A stretch of DNA of 64,000 nt, taken from a bacterium (lineage in GTDB: Bacteria > Cyanobacteriota > Sericytochromatia > S15B-MN24 > UBA4093). A program made the position numbers and the translations under genes. The notes below the pieces were generated by a model. That model ran no database searches and had not been told where the DNA came from. It saw nothing but the letters and a program-made list of their open reading frames with translations. Location of the stretch: NCBI GenBank assembly GCA_017744355.1, contig JAGIBK010000003.1, positions 366,547 through 430,546 of the forward strand, given 5' to 3'. Shown in pieces: positions 49,687 through 59,253 of this stretch; the stretch's first letter is position 1; every line of letters starts with the position of its first letter.

Positions 49687-49716
49687 ACGCCCGCCGGAAG
49701 CTCCGGCGGGCGTTTT
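49687..49716 (+). terminator. Terminator of acnB
   Basis: ACGCCCGCCGG-AAGCT-CCGGCGGGCGT followed by TTTTCTCTT. Confidence 0.9.
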
Positions 49717-49746
49717 CTCTTGGGGATGCTCCCGCACTGCGCGCTC

Positions 49747-51243
49747 TTACAACGGCTCCCGGTCGTAAAGGCGCGTCATGCGGTCGAAGCGCACCTTGAT
49801 CGCATGGGTGAGCTCGCCCTCCTCGAAGCGCCAGGCCCAGTTGCCCCCCATGGTGCCCGGCGTGTTCATCCGGGCCTCGGATCCCAGGCCCAGCAGATCC
49901 TGGAGCGGCACCACCGAGAGGTCCGCCACCGAGGCGTGCCCCAGCCGGATCAACTCCCAGCTCGGCTCGGTGATGCGCTCCTTGCCGATGTACTCGGCCA
50001 TCAGGGCCTTGTCCTCGGGCTTGGCCTTCTCGTACCAGCCCTTGCTCGTGTCGTTGTCGTGAGTGCCGGGGTAGACGACGCAGTTGCGCGGATAGAGGTG
50101 CGGGTAGTAGTTGTTCTCCTCGGCGGCGTCGAAGGCAAACTGCAGGATCTTCATGCCGGGCAGGCCGAAGCGATCGCGCAACTCGACCACGTCCGGGGTG
50201 ATCACCCCCAGGTCCTCGGCGATGAGGGGCAGATCCCCCAGCTGCTCCTTGAGGGCCTCGAACAGGGCCGCCCCCGGCCCCGGCACCCAGCGGCCGTTGA
50301 CCGCCGTCGGCTCGCCCGCGGGGATCTCCCAGAAGCCCGCGAAGCCCCGGAAGTGGTCAAGCCGGATGAGGTCCACCAGGCGCAAGAGCGACCTGAGGCG
50401 AGCCGCCCACCAAGCGTAGTTCGTCTCGGCCATCTTTCCCCAGTCGTAGTGCGGGTTCCCCCAGAGCTGACCCGTGGCGCTGAAGTAATCGGGCGGCACC
50501 CCCGCCACGACCAGCGGGTGGCCCCGCTCGTCCAGCCGCCACAGCGCGGGGTGCGCCCACACGTCCGCGCTGTCGTGGGCGACGAAGATGGGAGCGTCCC
50601 CGATGAGGCGCACGTTCCGGGAGTTGGCGTAGGCCTTGAGGCCCCGCCACTGCTCGAAGAAGAGGTACTGGCCGAACTGGTGCAGACGGATCCGGGAGGC
50701 CAGGCGCTCGCGGGCCGCCTCCAGGGGCTGCTCCTCGCGCCTTGCAAGGTCGGTCGGCCAATCGGTCCAGGGCAGGCCGCCCTGCTCTTCCTTGATCGCC
50801 ATGAAGAGGGCGTAGTCGTCGAGCCAGACGTGCTCGTCTTCGATGAACGCATCGAAGCGCGCCTTCTCCTCGAAGGTCGCGCGCTCCTCGTAATGCCGAA
50901 AGGCCGTCGCGAGCATCGTTCGCTTCCAGGGTCCCACCGCCCCGTAGTCCACCCGATGGACCGGGAACTCCGGCGCGGAGGCCAGATCGACCTCGTCGAG
51001 CCAGCCGTCCTCGTGCAGCCGCAGGGGCGAGATGAGGAAAGGGTTGCCCGCGAAGGCCGAAGGCGAGAAATAGGGCGAGTCACCGACGCTGGTCGGCGTC
51101 AGCGGCAGCACCTGCCACCACCCCTGGGCCATGTCGGCCAGGTGCTCGACCCAGGCGATCGCCTGCGGCCCCAGATCGCCGATGCCGAAGCGGCCCGGCA
51201 ACGAGGTCGGATGCAACAGGACGCCGCTGCGGCGGGGGCTCAT
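49747..51243 (-). CDS. malQ: 4-alpha-glucanotransferase (amylomaltase)
   Basis: A 498-aa GH77 enzyme that transfers maltodextrin segments between alpha-1,4-glucans. Family segments are all present: SGVLLHPTSLPGRFGIGDLG, GDSPYFSPSAFAGNPFLISP, VRLIGDAPIFVAHDSADVW, the nucleophile Asp in IRLDHFRGFAGFW, the acid/base Glu in LIAEDLGVITPDV, and GTHDNDTSKGWYE. It begins 16 bases after the treS stop and is the last gene of the P450-treS-malQ unit. With TreS it can draw on glycogen or maltodextrin to supply maltose for trehalose. Confidence 0.95.
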   Translation of the reverse strand: MSPRRSGVLLHPTSLPGRFGIGDLGPQAIAWVEHLADMAQGWWQVLPLTPTSVGDSPYFSPSAFAGNPFLISPLRLHEDGWLDEVDLASAPEFPVHRVDYGAVGPWKRTMLATAFRHYEERATFEEKARFDAFIEDEHVWLDDYALFMAIKEEQGGLPWTDWPTDLARREEQPLEAARERLASRIRLHQFGQYLFFEQWRGLKAYANSRNVRLIGDAPIFVAHDSADVWAHPALWRLDERGHPLVVAGVPPDYFSATGQLWGNPHYDWGKMAETNYAWWAARLRSLLRLVDLIRLDHFRGFAGFWEIPAGEPTAVNGRWVPGPGAALFEALKEQLGDLPLIAEDLGVITPDVVELRDRFGLPGMKILQFAFDAAEENNYYPHLYPRNCVVYPGTHDNDTSKGWYEKAKPEDKALMAEYIGKERITEPSWELIRLGHASVADLSVVPLQDLLGLGSEARMNTPGTMGGNWAWRFEEGELTHAIKVRFDRMTRLYDREPL

Positions 51244-51259
51244 GGGCCGCCTCCTTTCG

Positions 51260-52888
51260 TCAGGTCAACTGGAACCAGTAGAAGCCGTAGGGCGGCAAGC
51301 TCAGGCGGTAGGGTGCCGTCGTCAGCACCGGGAACGGCTTCTCGCCCGAAAGCTCCATCGGGACCCGCCCCTCCCAGGGTGAAAGGTCCAGCTCCACCGC
51401 CAGGGCCTTGCCCGAGAGATTGTTCACCACCAGCACCTGTTCGTCCTCGAAGCTGCGAACGTAGGAGAAGACCTGCATGGCCTCCGGGTGAAGGAAGCGG
51501 ATCGTCCCGCGGCCGAAGGCCCTGAAGCGCCGCCGAACGGCGAGCAGCCTTTTCAGCCAGTGATAGAAGGAGGTTTGGAAGGCCTGCGCGTTCTGCACGT
51601 TCACCGCCAGGTAATGGTACCCCGGGTCGATGATGACCGGCAGGTAGAGCTCGCTCGGCTTGGCCGTCGAGAAGCCCGCGTTGCGCGCGTCGTCCCACTG
51701 CATGGGCGTGCGGACGCCGAAGCGATCCGGCAGGTGGATGTTGTCCCCCATCCCGATCTCGTCGCCGTAGTAGAGCACCGGGCTGCCGGGCATGGACAGC
51801 AACAGGCTGTAGAGCACCTCCACCTGACGGCGATCGCCATCCAGCAGGGGCCAGAGCCTGCGCCGGATGCCCACGTTGAGCTTCATACGCGGATCCGGCG
51901 CGTAGGCGGCGTACATGTAGGCACGCTCCTCATCCGTCACCATCTCGAGGGTCAGCTCGTCGTGGTTGCGCAAGAAAGTCGCCCACTGGCAATCGGGCGG
52001 AATGTCGGGGGTCTTGCCGAGGATCCACTCCAGGGGCTCCCGGCTCTCCTGCTTGAGGGCCAGGTACATGCGCGGCATGACCGGGAAGTTGAAGGAGATG
52101 TGCAACTCGTCGCCGTCGCCGAAATAAGCGCGCACATCCTCGGGCCACTGGTTGGCCTCGCCGAGCATGATGGCCTCGGGATAGTGCGCGTCCATGTAGG
52201 CGCGCAGCTCCTTGAGATACTGATGGGTCCGCGGCAGGTTCTCGCAGTTGGTGCCTTCTTCTTCGAAGAGGTAGGGGATGGCGTCCGCCCTGAAGCCATC
52301 GAGCCCCATGTCCATCCAGAACTTGAAGACGTCGAGCATCTCCTGGCGGACCTTGGGGTTCTCGTAGTTGAGATCCGGCTGGTGACTGAAGAAGCGATGC
52401 CAGTAGTACTGCTTGGCAGATTCGTCCCAGGTCCAGTTGGATTTCTCGGTGTCGGTGAAGATGATGCGAGCGCCTGAGTACTTGCGATCGTCGTCGCTCC
52501 AGACGTAGTAGTCGTGATAGGGGTTGTCGGGGCCCTTGCGGGCCTCCTGGAACCAGGGATGGTCGCTCGACGTGTGATTGAGCACCAGGTCCGCGATGAC
52601 CCGCAGGTCACGTTTCTTGGCCTCTTGAATGAAGTGCTTGAAGTCGTCGAGAGTCCCCAGGTCCGGGTGGATGTTCTTGTAATCCGAGATGTCGTAGCCG
52701 TCGTCCCGCAGCGGCGAGGGATACATGGGCAGGATCCAGATGCAGTCGACCCCCAGGTCCTTGATGTAGTCGAGCCTGCGCGTCAGGCCGACGAAATCCC
52801 CCAGCCCGTCCCCGTTGCCGTCCTGGAAGGTTCGGATCGAGACCTCGTAGAAGACGGCGTCCTTGTACCAGTGCGACGCGTTCGCCAT
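51260..52888 (-). CDS. treS: Trehalose synthase (maltose alpha-D-glucosyltransferase)
   Basis: A 542-aa GH13 enzyme that isomerises maltose and trehalose. The start [20 protein letters not shown] and [20 protein letters not shown] are typical of TreS. The catalytic triad lies in [13 protein letters not shown] (Asp nucleophile), [12 protein letters not shown] (Glu) and [12 protein letters not shown] (Asp). The C-terminal beta domain is complete and no maltokinase is fused. Trehalose is a stress protectant and storage sugar. It follows the P450 gene after 14 bases. Confidence 0.95.
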   Translation of the reverse strand: MANASHWYKDAVFYEVSIRTFQDGNGDGLGDFVGLTRRLDYIKDLGVDCIWILPMYPSPLRDDGYDISDYKNIHPDLGTLDDFKHFIQEAKKRDLRVIADLVLNHTSSDHPWFQEARKGPDNPYHDYYVWSDDDRKYSGARIIFTDTEKSNWTWDESAKQYYWHRFFSHQPDLNYENPKVRQEMLDVFKFWMDMGLDGFRADAIPYLFEEEGTNCENLPRTHQYLKELRAYMDAHYPEAIMLGEANQWPEDVRAYFGDGDELHISFNFPVMPRMYLALKQESREPLEWILGKTPDIPPDCQWATFLRNHDELTLEMVTDEERAYMYAAYAPDPRMKLNVGIRRRLWPLLDGDRRQVEVLYSLLLSMPGSPVLYYGDEIGMGDNIHLPDRFGVRTPMQWDDARNAGFSTAKPSELYLPVIIDPGYHYLAVNVQNAQAFQTSFYHWLKRLLAVRRRFRAFGRGTIRFLHPEAMQVFSYVRSFEDEQVLVVNNLSGKALAVELDLSPWEGRVPMELSGEKPFPVLTTAPYRLSLPPYGFYWFQLT

Positions 52889-52902
52889 CCTTGCGCTCTC
52901 CT

Positions 52903-54108
52903 CTAACCGATCGTCAGGCCGATGCGCTCCCCCTGGCGGAAGACGAGCGGCAAGCGCTCAACGCCGTCCAAGAGGACGCTGTCCAGGGGCGCCAGATGAG
53001 GCTCACCGTCGAACGAGAGCGCCTGCAGCCGATCGAGGATGGCCGCCAGGGCGATCCGCGCCTCGAGGCGCGCGAGCGGCGCCCCGATGCAGAAGTGGAT
53101 GCCGTGGCCAAAGGCCAGGTGCGGGTTCGGCGAGCGCGTCACGTCGAAACGCTCGGGCTCCGCGAAGACCCGCTCGTCGCGGTTGGCCGACGAGAGGTTG
53201 ACCACGATGCGCTGCCCGGCCTCGATGCGCTGCCCCTCCAGCAGCACCTCATCGAGGGCCACCCGCGAGACCGCCCGCACCGGCGAGCGAAAGCGCAGGA
53301 CCTCTTCGAGGGCCGAGGGCAAGAGGCCGCGCTCGAACTGAAGCCGCGCGAGCGCCTCGGGGTGCGAAAGCAGGGTCCACACCGCGTTGGTGATGAGGTT
53401 CACCGTCGTGACGTGGCCCGCGATGAGCAGCAGGTTGCAGAAGCTCAAGATGTCCTGCTCGCTCAGGCGCACGCCGTCCGCCCCGGCCACCAGCAGCTCG
53501 CTCAGCAGGTCCTCTTTCGGCGCCTTGCGGCGCTCGGCGAGGATGCCGCTGAAGTAGGCATCCATCTCTTTCTGGATGGCGAAGCGCTGGGGCGAGATCT
53601 CGTTGCTCAAGAGGATGCCGCCGCCCTCGCCCACGATCGCATCCGCCCATTGCTTGAACTGGGGGCGATCCGCCGGCGGCACGCCGAGCATCTCCGCGAT
53701 GACCATCACGGGCAGGGGGTAGGCGAGATCGGCGACCAGCTCCATCCGGCCCTGCTCGATGACCTCATCGAGCAGCCGATTGACCATCTCCTTGATGCGG
53801 GGGGCCAGGCGATTGATCGCCGTGGGCGCGAAGGTCGGGGCGAGGATGAGACGCAGCTGGCGGTGGCGCGGCGGGTCGGTCGAGATGAGGTTGGGACGCA
53901 GCTGGCCGCTCACCGCATGGAGGCGCGTCACCTTGCGAAAGTCGGACGAGAAGCGCGCGTGATCCGTCAGGACCGTCTTGGCGTCCGCGTAGCGAAAGAC
54001 GCCCCAGCTCCCGCTCCGCTCGTCGTAAGCGACCGGGTGATCTCGGCGCATCGCCGCGTAGAAGCCGTAAGGCGCGATCCGATCCTCGGGGGCGGGAAAA
54101 AGACGCAT
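52903..54108 (-). CDS. Cytochrome P450 with unusual I-helix
   Basis: A 401-aa soluble bacterial P450 (CYP107/109-like layout). The haem ligand is Cys340 in [17 protein letters not shown]; the K-helix ExxR is E269-V-L-R272; the C-helix has [14 protein letters not shown]. The I-helix reads [14 protein letters not shown]: the usual acid of AGx(D/E)TT is Val233, which normally helps deliver protons for O-O cleavage. This may change or weaken the reaction. It is the first gene of an operon with treS and malQ, an unexpected partnership. No ferredoxin gene is adjacent. Confidence 0.92.
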   Translation of the reverse strand: MRLFPAPEDRIAPYGFYAAMRRDHPVAYDERSGSWGVFRYADAKTVLTDHARFSSDFRKVTRLHAVSGQLRPNLISTDPPRHRQLRLILAPTFAPTAINRLAPRIKEMVNRLLDEVIEQGRMELVADLAYPLPVMVIAEMLGVPPADRPQFKQWADAIVGEGGGILLSNEISPQRFAIQKEMDAYFSGILAERRKAPKEDLLSELLVAGADGVRLSEQDILSFCNLLLIAGHVTTVNLITNAVWTLLSHPEALARLQFERGLLPSALEEVLRFRSPVRAVSRVALDEVLLEGQRIEAGQRIVVNLSSANRDERVFAEPERFDVTRSPNPHLAFGHGIHFCIGAPLARLEARIALAAILDRLQALSFDGEPHLAPLDSVLLDGVERLPLVFRQGERIGLTIG

Positions 54109-54217
54109 CGAGCAGGCTCCTGTCCATATCAGGCATCAACCGCTCGATGGTACTCCCCTTCGGGGGCGCGAAAATCGTTGGAAATGAGGAAGGTCTTTGG
54201 AAGCGGGAAAGGGAGCG

Positions 54218-54913
54218 CTACCCCAGGTAGACCGGCTCCTCGGGCAGGGCGAAGATGGTGTTCCGCCGCACCTCGACCCGGTAAGCCTGCGCGCCCTCGC
54301 GCGAGCTGACGGCTCGCCGCAGCTCGCCGTCCACGTAGTGGAGCGCCACGCCGTCCTCCAGGGCAAGACCGGGGTCGATGAGGCCCCGCAGCATGAAGCG
54401 CTGATACGCCATCTTTCGCTCCGGCTCGCTGTCGTAGTGGACGCAGAGGCTACCCTTCAGCAAGCCGAGGCCCTTGATCGGGGCGAACTGGCCGGGCGCC
54501 GAGTCGGTCATTCCCGCCTCGAACCAGCAGAAGGCCCCCGCGCTCACCCCGGCGAGCACGATCCCCGCCTCGTACGCTTCCTTGATCACGAGGTCGAAGC
54601 GGGTCTTCTGCCACTGATCGAACAGGTTCAGGACGTCGCCGCCCCCCACGTAGAGGATGTCCTGGGCCATGACGTGATCCCGGACGCTCGCGACGTTCGG
54701 GATCTTGACCGTCAGGTGGCTCGGCTCGCAATCGAGCGTCAAGAAGGCGCGGTAGAAGCGATCGATGTAGTCGCCCGAATCGAAGCTCGCGGTCGAGATA
54801 AAACAGACCTTGGGCTTCGGCTTGCCGCTCAGGGCGAGCAGCTCCTTGTCGAGGGCGAGGTTCGAGGGCTCCAGGGAGAAGCCACCGCCACCGATGGCAT
54901 AGATCTGCTTCAC
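54218..54913 (-). CDS. Peptidase S51 family protein (dipeptidase E/cyanophycinase-like)
   Basis: A 231-aa serine hydrolase. YAIGGGGFSLEPSNLALDKEL opens the Rossmann-like core; ILYVGGGDVLNLFDQW and the nucleophile region LAGVSAGAFCWFE (GxSAG) are diagnostic of S51, which includes alpha-aspartyl dipeptidase PepE and cyanophycinase. The short length is closer to PepE. The GTG start overlaps the stop of the upstream YdeI-like gene (GTGA), so both are co-translated. Confidence 0.87.
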   Translation of the reverse strand: MKQIYAIGGGGFSLEPSNLALDKELLALSGKPKPKVCFISTASFDSGDYIDRFYRAFLTLDCEPSHLTVKIPNVASVRDHVMAQDILYVGGGDVLNLFDQWQKTRFDLVIKEAYEAGIVLAGVSAGAFCWFEAGMTDSAPGQFAPIKGLGLLKGSLCVHYDSEPERKMAYQRFMLRGLIDPGLALEDGVALHYVDGELRRAVSSREGAQAYRVEVRRNTIFALPEEPVYLG

Positions 54914-55380
54914 TTCAACTTCTTCCCTTCGGACAGGAGCACCAGGGCCTTCTCGATGCGGCGCGCGCGGGTCTCGGGCTTCTTGGCCTCGCCTATCCAA
55001 TCCAGGTAGGCCTTCTGGTGCGAGTAGGCGAGCTTCTCGAAGACGGCCCCGGCCTCGCTTTGACCCTGCAGAGCTTGTTGCAGGTCCTCGGGCACCTCGT
55101 TGCGTCGAGGCGCGTCATCCGGCTCCAGCGAGATCTGGACCGAGTCCCCCTGGGTCACGCCGGCGGCGTCCCGGATGGCTTGCTTGATGACCAGGTAAAA
55201 GGTGCCGTCCCCGTGGGGCATCAAGGAGCCCTGGAGGGGCACGCCGTTGACGGTGCCCTTGATCGGCACCTGACGCTTGGTACCGAAGCGCGCGCTCACG
55301 TCGGCGGGGATATTCACGTAGGTCCAGCTCCCGGTCGCCTCGGGGCGCACCAGGATCGCGTCGAACTCCAGCTGGCTCAA
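54910..55380 (-). CDS. DUF1905/YdeI-type (OmdA) protein
   Basis: A 156-aa two-part protein. Residues 1-95 form a DUF1905 small beta-barrel (LEFDAILVRPEATGSWTYVN, VPIKGTVNGVPLQGSLMPHG, DSVQISLEPDDAPR). Residues about 98-156 are the YdeI/OmdA helical tail (VPEDLQQALQGQSEAGAVFE, AYLDWIGEAKKPETRARRIE). YdeI-type proteins have been linked to bacteriocin and peptide resistance in Enterobacteria. It is coupled to the S51 peptidase gene, and the endonuclease I gene lies upstream in the same direction, 12 bases away. Confidence 0.85.
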   Translation of the reverse strand: MSQLEFDAILVRPEATGSWTYVNIPADVSARFGTKRQVPIKGTVNGVPLQGSLMPHGDGTFYLVIKQAIRDAAGVTQGDSVQISLEPDDAPRRNEVPEDLQQALQGQSEAGAVFEKLAYSHQKAYLDWIGEAKKPETRARRIEKALVLLSEGKKLK

Positions 55381-55392
55381 GGGGGGCCTTTC

Positions 55393-56229
55393 TTATCGGG
55401 CCGGAAACGCCCCGATCGCCGACACGTACTCAGGGTGATCGATGAAGGGGTTCCGGTTCTTCTGCAGCTTGTAGATCGCCTCGTTCCGCCGACGCTCGTC
55501 CGCGTCGACCGGATCCTCGCGATGCCACTTCAATAGAGTATCGTGCTCGACGCGGAAGTTGTCCAACCAGACGCCCGGCGACTTGGAGACGGCGTAGGTG
55601 GTGTAGAAGTAGAAGATCGCCCGGGCCACGTTGCCCTTGTGCGCCTTGCGCGGCTCGAAGACCTGCTGGCCGCTCACGTCGATGCCCGTCTTCACCCGAT
55701 CGACGACCTCCATGAGAGGAAACTCTTGCAGGGCGTTCTTCACGTTCCCAAAGGGCGAGTTGCTGCGCACGCTGTTGATGCGGGTGTCGACCGGGAAGAG
55801 GTGGTGCAGATCCGAGCGAGCGGGCTCAGTCTTGGCGCCCATGCTCTGCGGCCAGGTGTGCTCGGTACTGAAACCCGCGCCCTTCTGGTAGGCGCTGTCG
55901 CGGTCGTGGACGCCCTTGAGGGTGCGCCCGGTGTAGACGCAGACGACGGTGTCGGTGTTGGTCGGATCGTCGATGTTGGCGAACATCTCGTCCCGGGCCC
56001 CGTCGTAGGTCAGGACCGTGTGCTTCTTGATGATCTTGTTGAGCGCCTTGAGCAGCTCATTGCCGGTCTTGCCCTCGGCGGTCTTGTAGTAGGTCGCCGG
56101 CGTGGTAGCCTCGGCCTGGAGCGAATCCGCGCCCTGCTCGGGGGCCTGACCGAAACCCGTCGGCAGGCCGCAGCCCGCCAGCAGCAGGCCGAGCAATATT
56201 GAAGTAATAACGGGATTTCGAAAACGCAT
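55393..56229 (-). CDS. Endonuclease I family nuclease, lipoprotein
   Basis: A 278-aa exported nuclease. The signal (ITSILLGLLLAGC) ends in a lipobox, so the enzyme is membrane-anchored outside the cytoplasm. The EndA/BsnB-type beta-beta-alpha-metal active site is visible in FSTEHTWPQSMGAK and SDLHHLFPVDTRINSVRSN, followed by FGNVKNALQEFP and the C-terminal RRRNEAIYKLQKNRNPFIDH. It should cut DNA or RNA without strong sequence preference, for nutrient scavenging or uptake. The preceding TTG is an alternative start by one codon. Confidence 0.92.
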   Translation of the reverse strand: MRFRNPVITSILLGLLLAGCGLPTGFGQAPEQGADSLQAEATTPATYYKTAEGKTGNELLKALNKIIKKHTVLTYDGARDEMFANIDDPTNTDTVVCVYTGRTLKGVHDRDSAYQKGAGFSTEHTWPQSMGAKTEPARSDLHHLFPVDTRINSVRSNSPFGNVKNALQEFPLMEVVDRVKTGIDVSGQQVFEPRKAHKGNVARAIFYFYTTYAVSKSPGVWLDNFRVEHDTLLKWHREDPVDADERRRNEAIYKLQKNRNPFIDHPEYVSAIGAFPAR

Positions 56230-56421
56230 CAAATCACCAGAACAAGAGGCCTTGGGCCGGATCTACCAGCATTATCGGCACTCGCTCCCTGGCTCTTGCC
56301 CATTTGCGACATTGAATTAATTACGATTATTCGTTTTTAGATTAATTAGGCCTTCTCAATCTCGACGGCAGCGGCCTCTTAGGCCGCCTAAAACCGGAGA
56401 GCTTCTGATCGCCTAAAAGCG

Positions 56422-56430
56422 TGATATAAA
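56422..56430 (+). promoter_or_regulatory. Extended -10 promoter of a small barrel gene
   Basis: TGA-TATAAA (-10 at 56425-56430), 26 bases before the ATG. The rest of the AT-rich spacer 56230-56421 holds a small GCGGCC/GGCCGC dyad and nothing else recognisable. Confidence 0.5.
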
Positions 56431-56455
56431 AAGACAAAAGTGGTATGAAGTTATT

Positions 56456-57076
56456 ATGAAAATCAAGTGGCACAAACCAGCACCCTGCCTAAGCCTCGTC
56501 GCCTTCCTCGTGTTGAGCGCTCCGGCTGCGGCCTGGGCCGCCCCCCTGGATACTCGCATCGGCGTCGGCATCTCCCCCTATACGCTGGGGCTCGAGGCCG
56601 ACCTGCACTGGAAGGATACGCCCTTCGGCATCAGCAGCCGCCTCGGCGCCATGGGCTTTCCCTATCTTTCCGGCGATGCCCTGACGCTTGAAGCCAATGG
56701 CAACTGGTGGACGACCTGGGGCCATTACACCCACCACCTTGCCCCACAGGCTTCGGTCGGCATGATGATTGGCGTGAGCCAGAGCTGGTTCCTGAGTGGG
56801 GTCCCAATTCCCTTCAGGACCACCTACTCTCGCCCGCAGCCGTTCGTCACGCTCGCAGGCGTGTTCTACCAGCACAGCTGGGACAACGTCTGGCTTCGCC
56901 TCGCTCCCAGCCTGACGCTGGTGACGCCCCCTCGCGACAGCTATCCGAATATCGACTTCTGGGAAGCCGCGATGCTCGGCCCGCCCATCGTCGAGGTCGG
57001 CTTCAAGCTGAGCAGCAATACCGAGTTGCGCCTCCGCCCGACCCTCACCCCTATCGCGTACACGCACACCTTTTAG
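56456..57076 (+). CDS. Small beta-barrel envelope protein, paralogue 1
   Basis: A 206-aa exported protein (signal CLSLVAFLVLSAPAAAWA). The mature part has short alternating strands: TRIGVGISPYTLGLEADLHW, PQASVGMMIGVSQSWFL, PFVTLAGVFYQHSWDNVWLR and a terminal aromatic (YTHTF). It shares layout and segments with the proteins at 60597-61157 and 61185-61751, notably the opening G-x-G-I-x-x-x-x-GLEA. An eight-strand outer-membrane barrel is likely. The lipoprotein gene follows after 18 bases. Function unknown. Confidence 0.68.
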   Translation: MKIKWHKPAPCLSLVAFLVLSAPAAAWAAPLDTRIGVGISPYTLGLEADLHWKDTPFGISSRLGAMGFPYLSGDALTLEANGNWWTTWGHYTHHLAPQASVGMMIGVSQSWFLSGVPIPFRTTYSRPQPFVTLAGVFYQHSWDNVWLRLAPSLTLVTPPRDSYPNIDFWEAAMLGPPIVEVGFKLSSNTELRLRPTLTPIAYTHTF

Positions 57077-57094
57077 CGCGCCAGGATGAACGTC

Positions 57095-57586
57095 ATGACG
57101 ATGAAGCGAATGGCCCCAATTCTCGCAACGCTCCTGCTGAGCGGGTGCGACTACTCGCTCAGAATCCCCTTCCCTTCGGTCTACCGCTCGAACAGTGATC
57201 TGATGGGCATGCGCTCTCATGCGAGCGTGAGCGCGGTCGAGCCCACGAACCCCGCCTTCGGCGAGACGGTCACGGTCCGTTTCGAGAACCTGAGCGACAC
57301 CTACATCTATTCCGCTTATTTGTACTCGGGCGATGGGCTGGGCGATCCCGAACATATCCCCGCCGACAAATCCACGACACCATACTTCCGGCTAGGGAAC
57401 CTCCCGACTCAAAGCCAGACCGCCACGCTCAGCTTCGAGCTACGCGAACTCCTCGGCAACGATCAGTATGGTGATCCTTTCAAGCTCGCGCACGGGCAGC
57501 GCGTGAACATCGCCCTTACGGGTCGGCGAAAGGACTCGCAAGGTACATTCGGGACAGGCGGCAACGTCTACTTCCTGATCAAGTGA
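57095..57586 (+). CDS. Small lipoprotein of unknown function
   Basis: A 163-aa protein with lipobox LLLSGC and a beta-rich mature domain (HASVSAVEPTNPAFGETVTV, TVRFENLSDTYIYSAYLYSG, QRVNIALTGRRKDSQGTF) resembling an immunoglobulin-like fold. ATG 57095 is used because AGGA lies eight bases upstream; 57086 and 57101 are alternatives. It is co-transcribed with the barrel gene before it and may be its periplasmic partner. Three bases separate it from the convergent NHL gene. Confidence 0.68.
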   Translation: MTMKRMAPILATLLLSGCDYSLRIPFPSVYRSNSDLMGMRSHASVSAVEPTNPAFGETVTVRFENLSDTYIYSAYLYSGDGLGDPEHIPADKSTTPYFRLGNLPTQSQTATLSFELRELLGNDQYGDPFKLAHGQRVNIALTGRRKDSQGTFGTGGNVYFLIK

Positions 57587-57589
57587 GGC

Positions 57590-58714
57590 CTAGTTCTTTC
57601 GCACCACGCGAATCAGGTTGGCACCAGCGTCCGTGACGAACAGGCTTCCGCTCGCATCAACCGCCAGATGCGAGGGGGAGCCGAAGTGAACGTCAGCTCC
57701 CTTTCCTTCGAAGACCGTGGGACGTCCGCCGTGCCGCTTACCAGCCAAGGTGGTGACGACGCCCTCTGGGGTGATCTTGCGCAGCGCCCTGTTGACTGAA
57801 TCAGCGACGTAGAGGTTCCCCTCGGCGTCCAGCGCCACGTCCTCGGGCGTATTAAACCGCGCCTCGGCGAGTGTCCCATCGACATAGCCCGGCGAGCCTC
57901 CCGCAAGAACACTGACTTCCCCGCCGGCCGTCACTTTCAGGATCCGCGAACTAGAACGATCGGCTACGTAGACGTTCCCCGACTTGTCCGCCGCTATGCC
58001 TCGAAAGTCTGCTGCCGCGATCAGCCCGCTCGCTGGTTCGATGGGCAGTCCGAGCAACCTGTGCGGCCCCCCGACCAGCGTCGAAACCTGGCCCTGGGGG
58101 GTTATTTTGCGAATGCTATTCGACTCGGTGAGGTACAGGTTATCGGCGGCATCCGCAGCGATATCCAGCGGCAAGAAGAACCTTGCCGTTTCCCGAGGGC
58201 CGTTCGCGTAGCCCTGGGCGCCCCCCGCGTACGTCGTCACGCTGCGGCTCGCATCGATCGAACGAACGCAATTCCCGTTGGCATCGGCCACGAACACCGT
58301 ACTGCCGCTCGCGATGGCCAACCCCAGGGCGCTGCTGAAGGGCAGGTTTCGATCGGGCGTCACATCCAGGCCACCGTTCGTACTACCGGCGATCGTGCTG
58401 ACGTGACCCGCCGCATCGATCATCCGAACGCAGTGATTTCCGGTATCCGCCACGTAGAGGTTGCCCGAAGCGTCCAGCGCCAGCCCGGCAGGCGAATAAA
58501 ACTTGGCTTCGGCGGCAGCGCCGTCGAAATAGCCCGGGACGCTGCCGGCAACGGTCTTGACGAGCGTGTCCTCGTAGTGAACGACCGGCGCCTGGGGCTG
58601 TCCGGATTGCTCGCTCCCCAGCCACGGGCACCCCGTCAACAAGCACAGGGAGAGCGAGAGCAGGGCGAAGCTGCTCGCCAAGCGTCTTGGTGTGCTCCCG
58701 ATAGGGTGCGGCAT
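57590..58714 (-). CDS. NHL-repeat lipoprotein
   Basis: A 374-aa surface or periplasmic lipoprotein (SFALLSLSLCLLTGC lipobox). The mature chain is a beta-propeller of six NHL repeats, each ending like the segment LALDASGNLYVADTGNHCVR: LAIASGSTVFVADANGNCVR, IAADAADNLYLTESNSIRKI, IAADKSGNVYVADRSSSRIL, VALDAEGNLYVADSVNRALR and LAVDASGSLFVTDAGANLIR. Such propellers bind proteins, sugars or RNA; a catalytic role is not suggested. GGAGGAG lies four bases before the ATG. It diverges from the lipoprotein at 58785 across a 70-base AT-rich promoter region. Confidence 0.9.
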   Translation of the reverse strand: MPHPIGSTPRRLASSFALLSLSLCLLTGCPWLGSEQSGQPQAPVVHYEDTLVKTVAGSVPGYFDGAAAEAKFYSPAGLALDASGNLYVADTGNHCVRMIDAAGHVSTIAGSTNGGLDVTPDRNLPFSSALGLAIASGSTVFVADANGNCVRSIDASRSVTTYAGGAQGYANGPRETARFFLPLDIAADAADNLYLTESNSIRKITPQGQVSTLVGGPHRLLGLPIEPASGLIAAADFRGIAADKSGNVYVADRSSSRILKVTAGGEVSVLAGGSPGYVDGTLAEARFNTPEDVALDAEGNLYVADSVNRALRKITPEGVVTTLAGKRHGGRPTVFEGKGADVHFGSPSHLAVDASGSLFVTDAGANLIRVVRKN

Positions 58715-58784
58715 TTGACTCCTCCAAGAAAAAAGTGACAATAATAAATTTATCCCATGATTTTGAATTAAAGGACATATTTTC

Positions 58785-59210
58785 ATGAAGATAGCCCGTA
58801 TCTTCGCGACCTGCACGATGCTCGCGATAGTCGGTTGCAGCAACGCCAGCAGCACGGCGTACTTCCATTCCCAGCCGGCCATGATCAGCAACGTCAGCGC
58901 CCCCAAGACCATCAGCCTCGGGCGAACGGCCATCATCACCGCCTCGGTCTACGCGGGTCCCAACTGGTGCCATGCGGTCAGCTACGGCGACCTGAGCCTG
59001 GATGAAGGCCAGAAGCGCATCGTCGTCGACACCTACAGTAATTTCACGACGGACGCGGGCGGCTGCAACGATACGCCGGTTCTCTCGGCCGTGCGAATGG
59101 AGTTCACCCCGACGGCGACCGGCACCTATCTGGTAGAGGCCAATCGCTTCATCCCGGACTACTATCCCGGTACGCCATCGGCCACCACGACAATCGAGGT
59201 CACGCCCTGA
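58785..59210 (+). CDS. Small secreted lipoprotein, Ig-like
   Basis: A 141-aa protein with lipobox AIVGC and a beta-rich domain (ISNVSAPKTISLGRTAIITA, VRMEFTPTATGTYLVEANRF) like a single immunoglobulin-type or CARDB-like module. Two cysteines (NWCHAVSYG and AGGCNDT) may form a disulphide. AAAGGA lies eight bases before the ATG. No family recognised. It is divergent from, and probably co-regulated with, the NHL-repeat lipoprotein. Confidence 0.65.
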   Translation: MKIARIFATCTMLAIVGCSNASSTAYFHSQPAMISNVSAPKTISLGRTAIITASVYAGPNWCHAVSYGDLSLDEGQKRIVVDTYSNFTTDAGGCNDTPVLSAVRMEFTPTATGTYLVEANRFIPDYYPGTPSATTTIEVTP

Positions 59211-59253
59211 CGCATCGCCCCCACCGAGCAAGCCTCGGATGGGAGCCTCTTTT

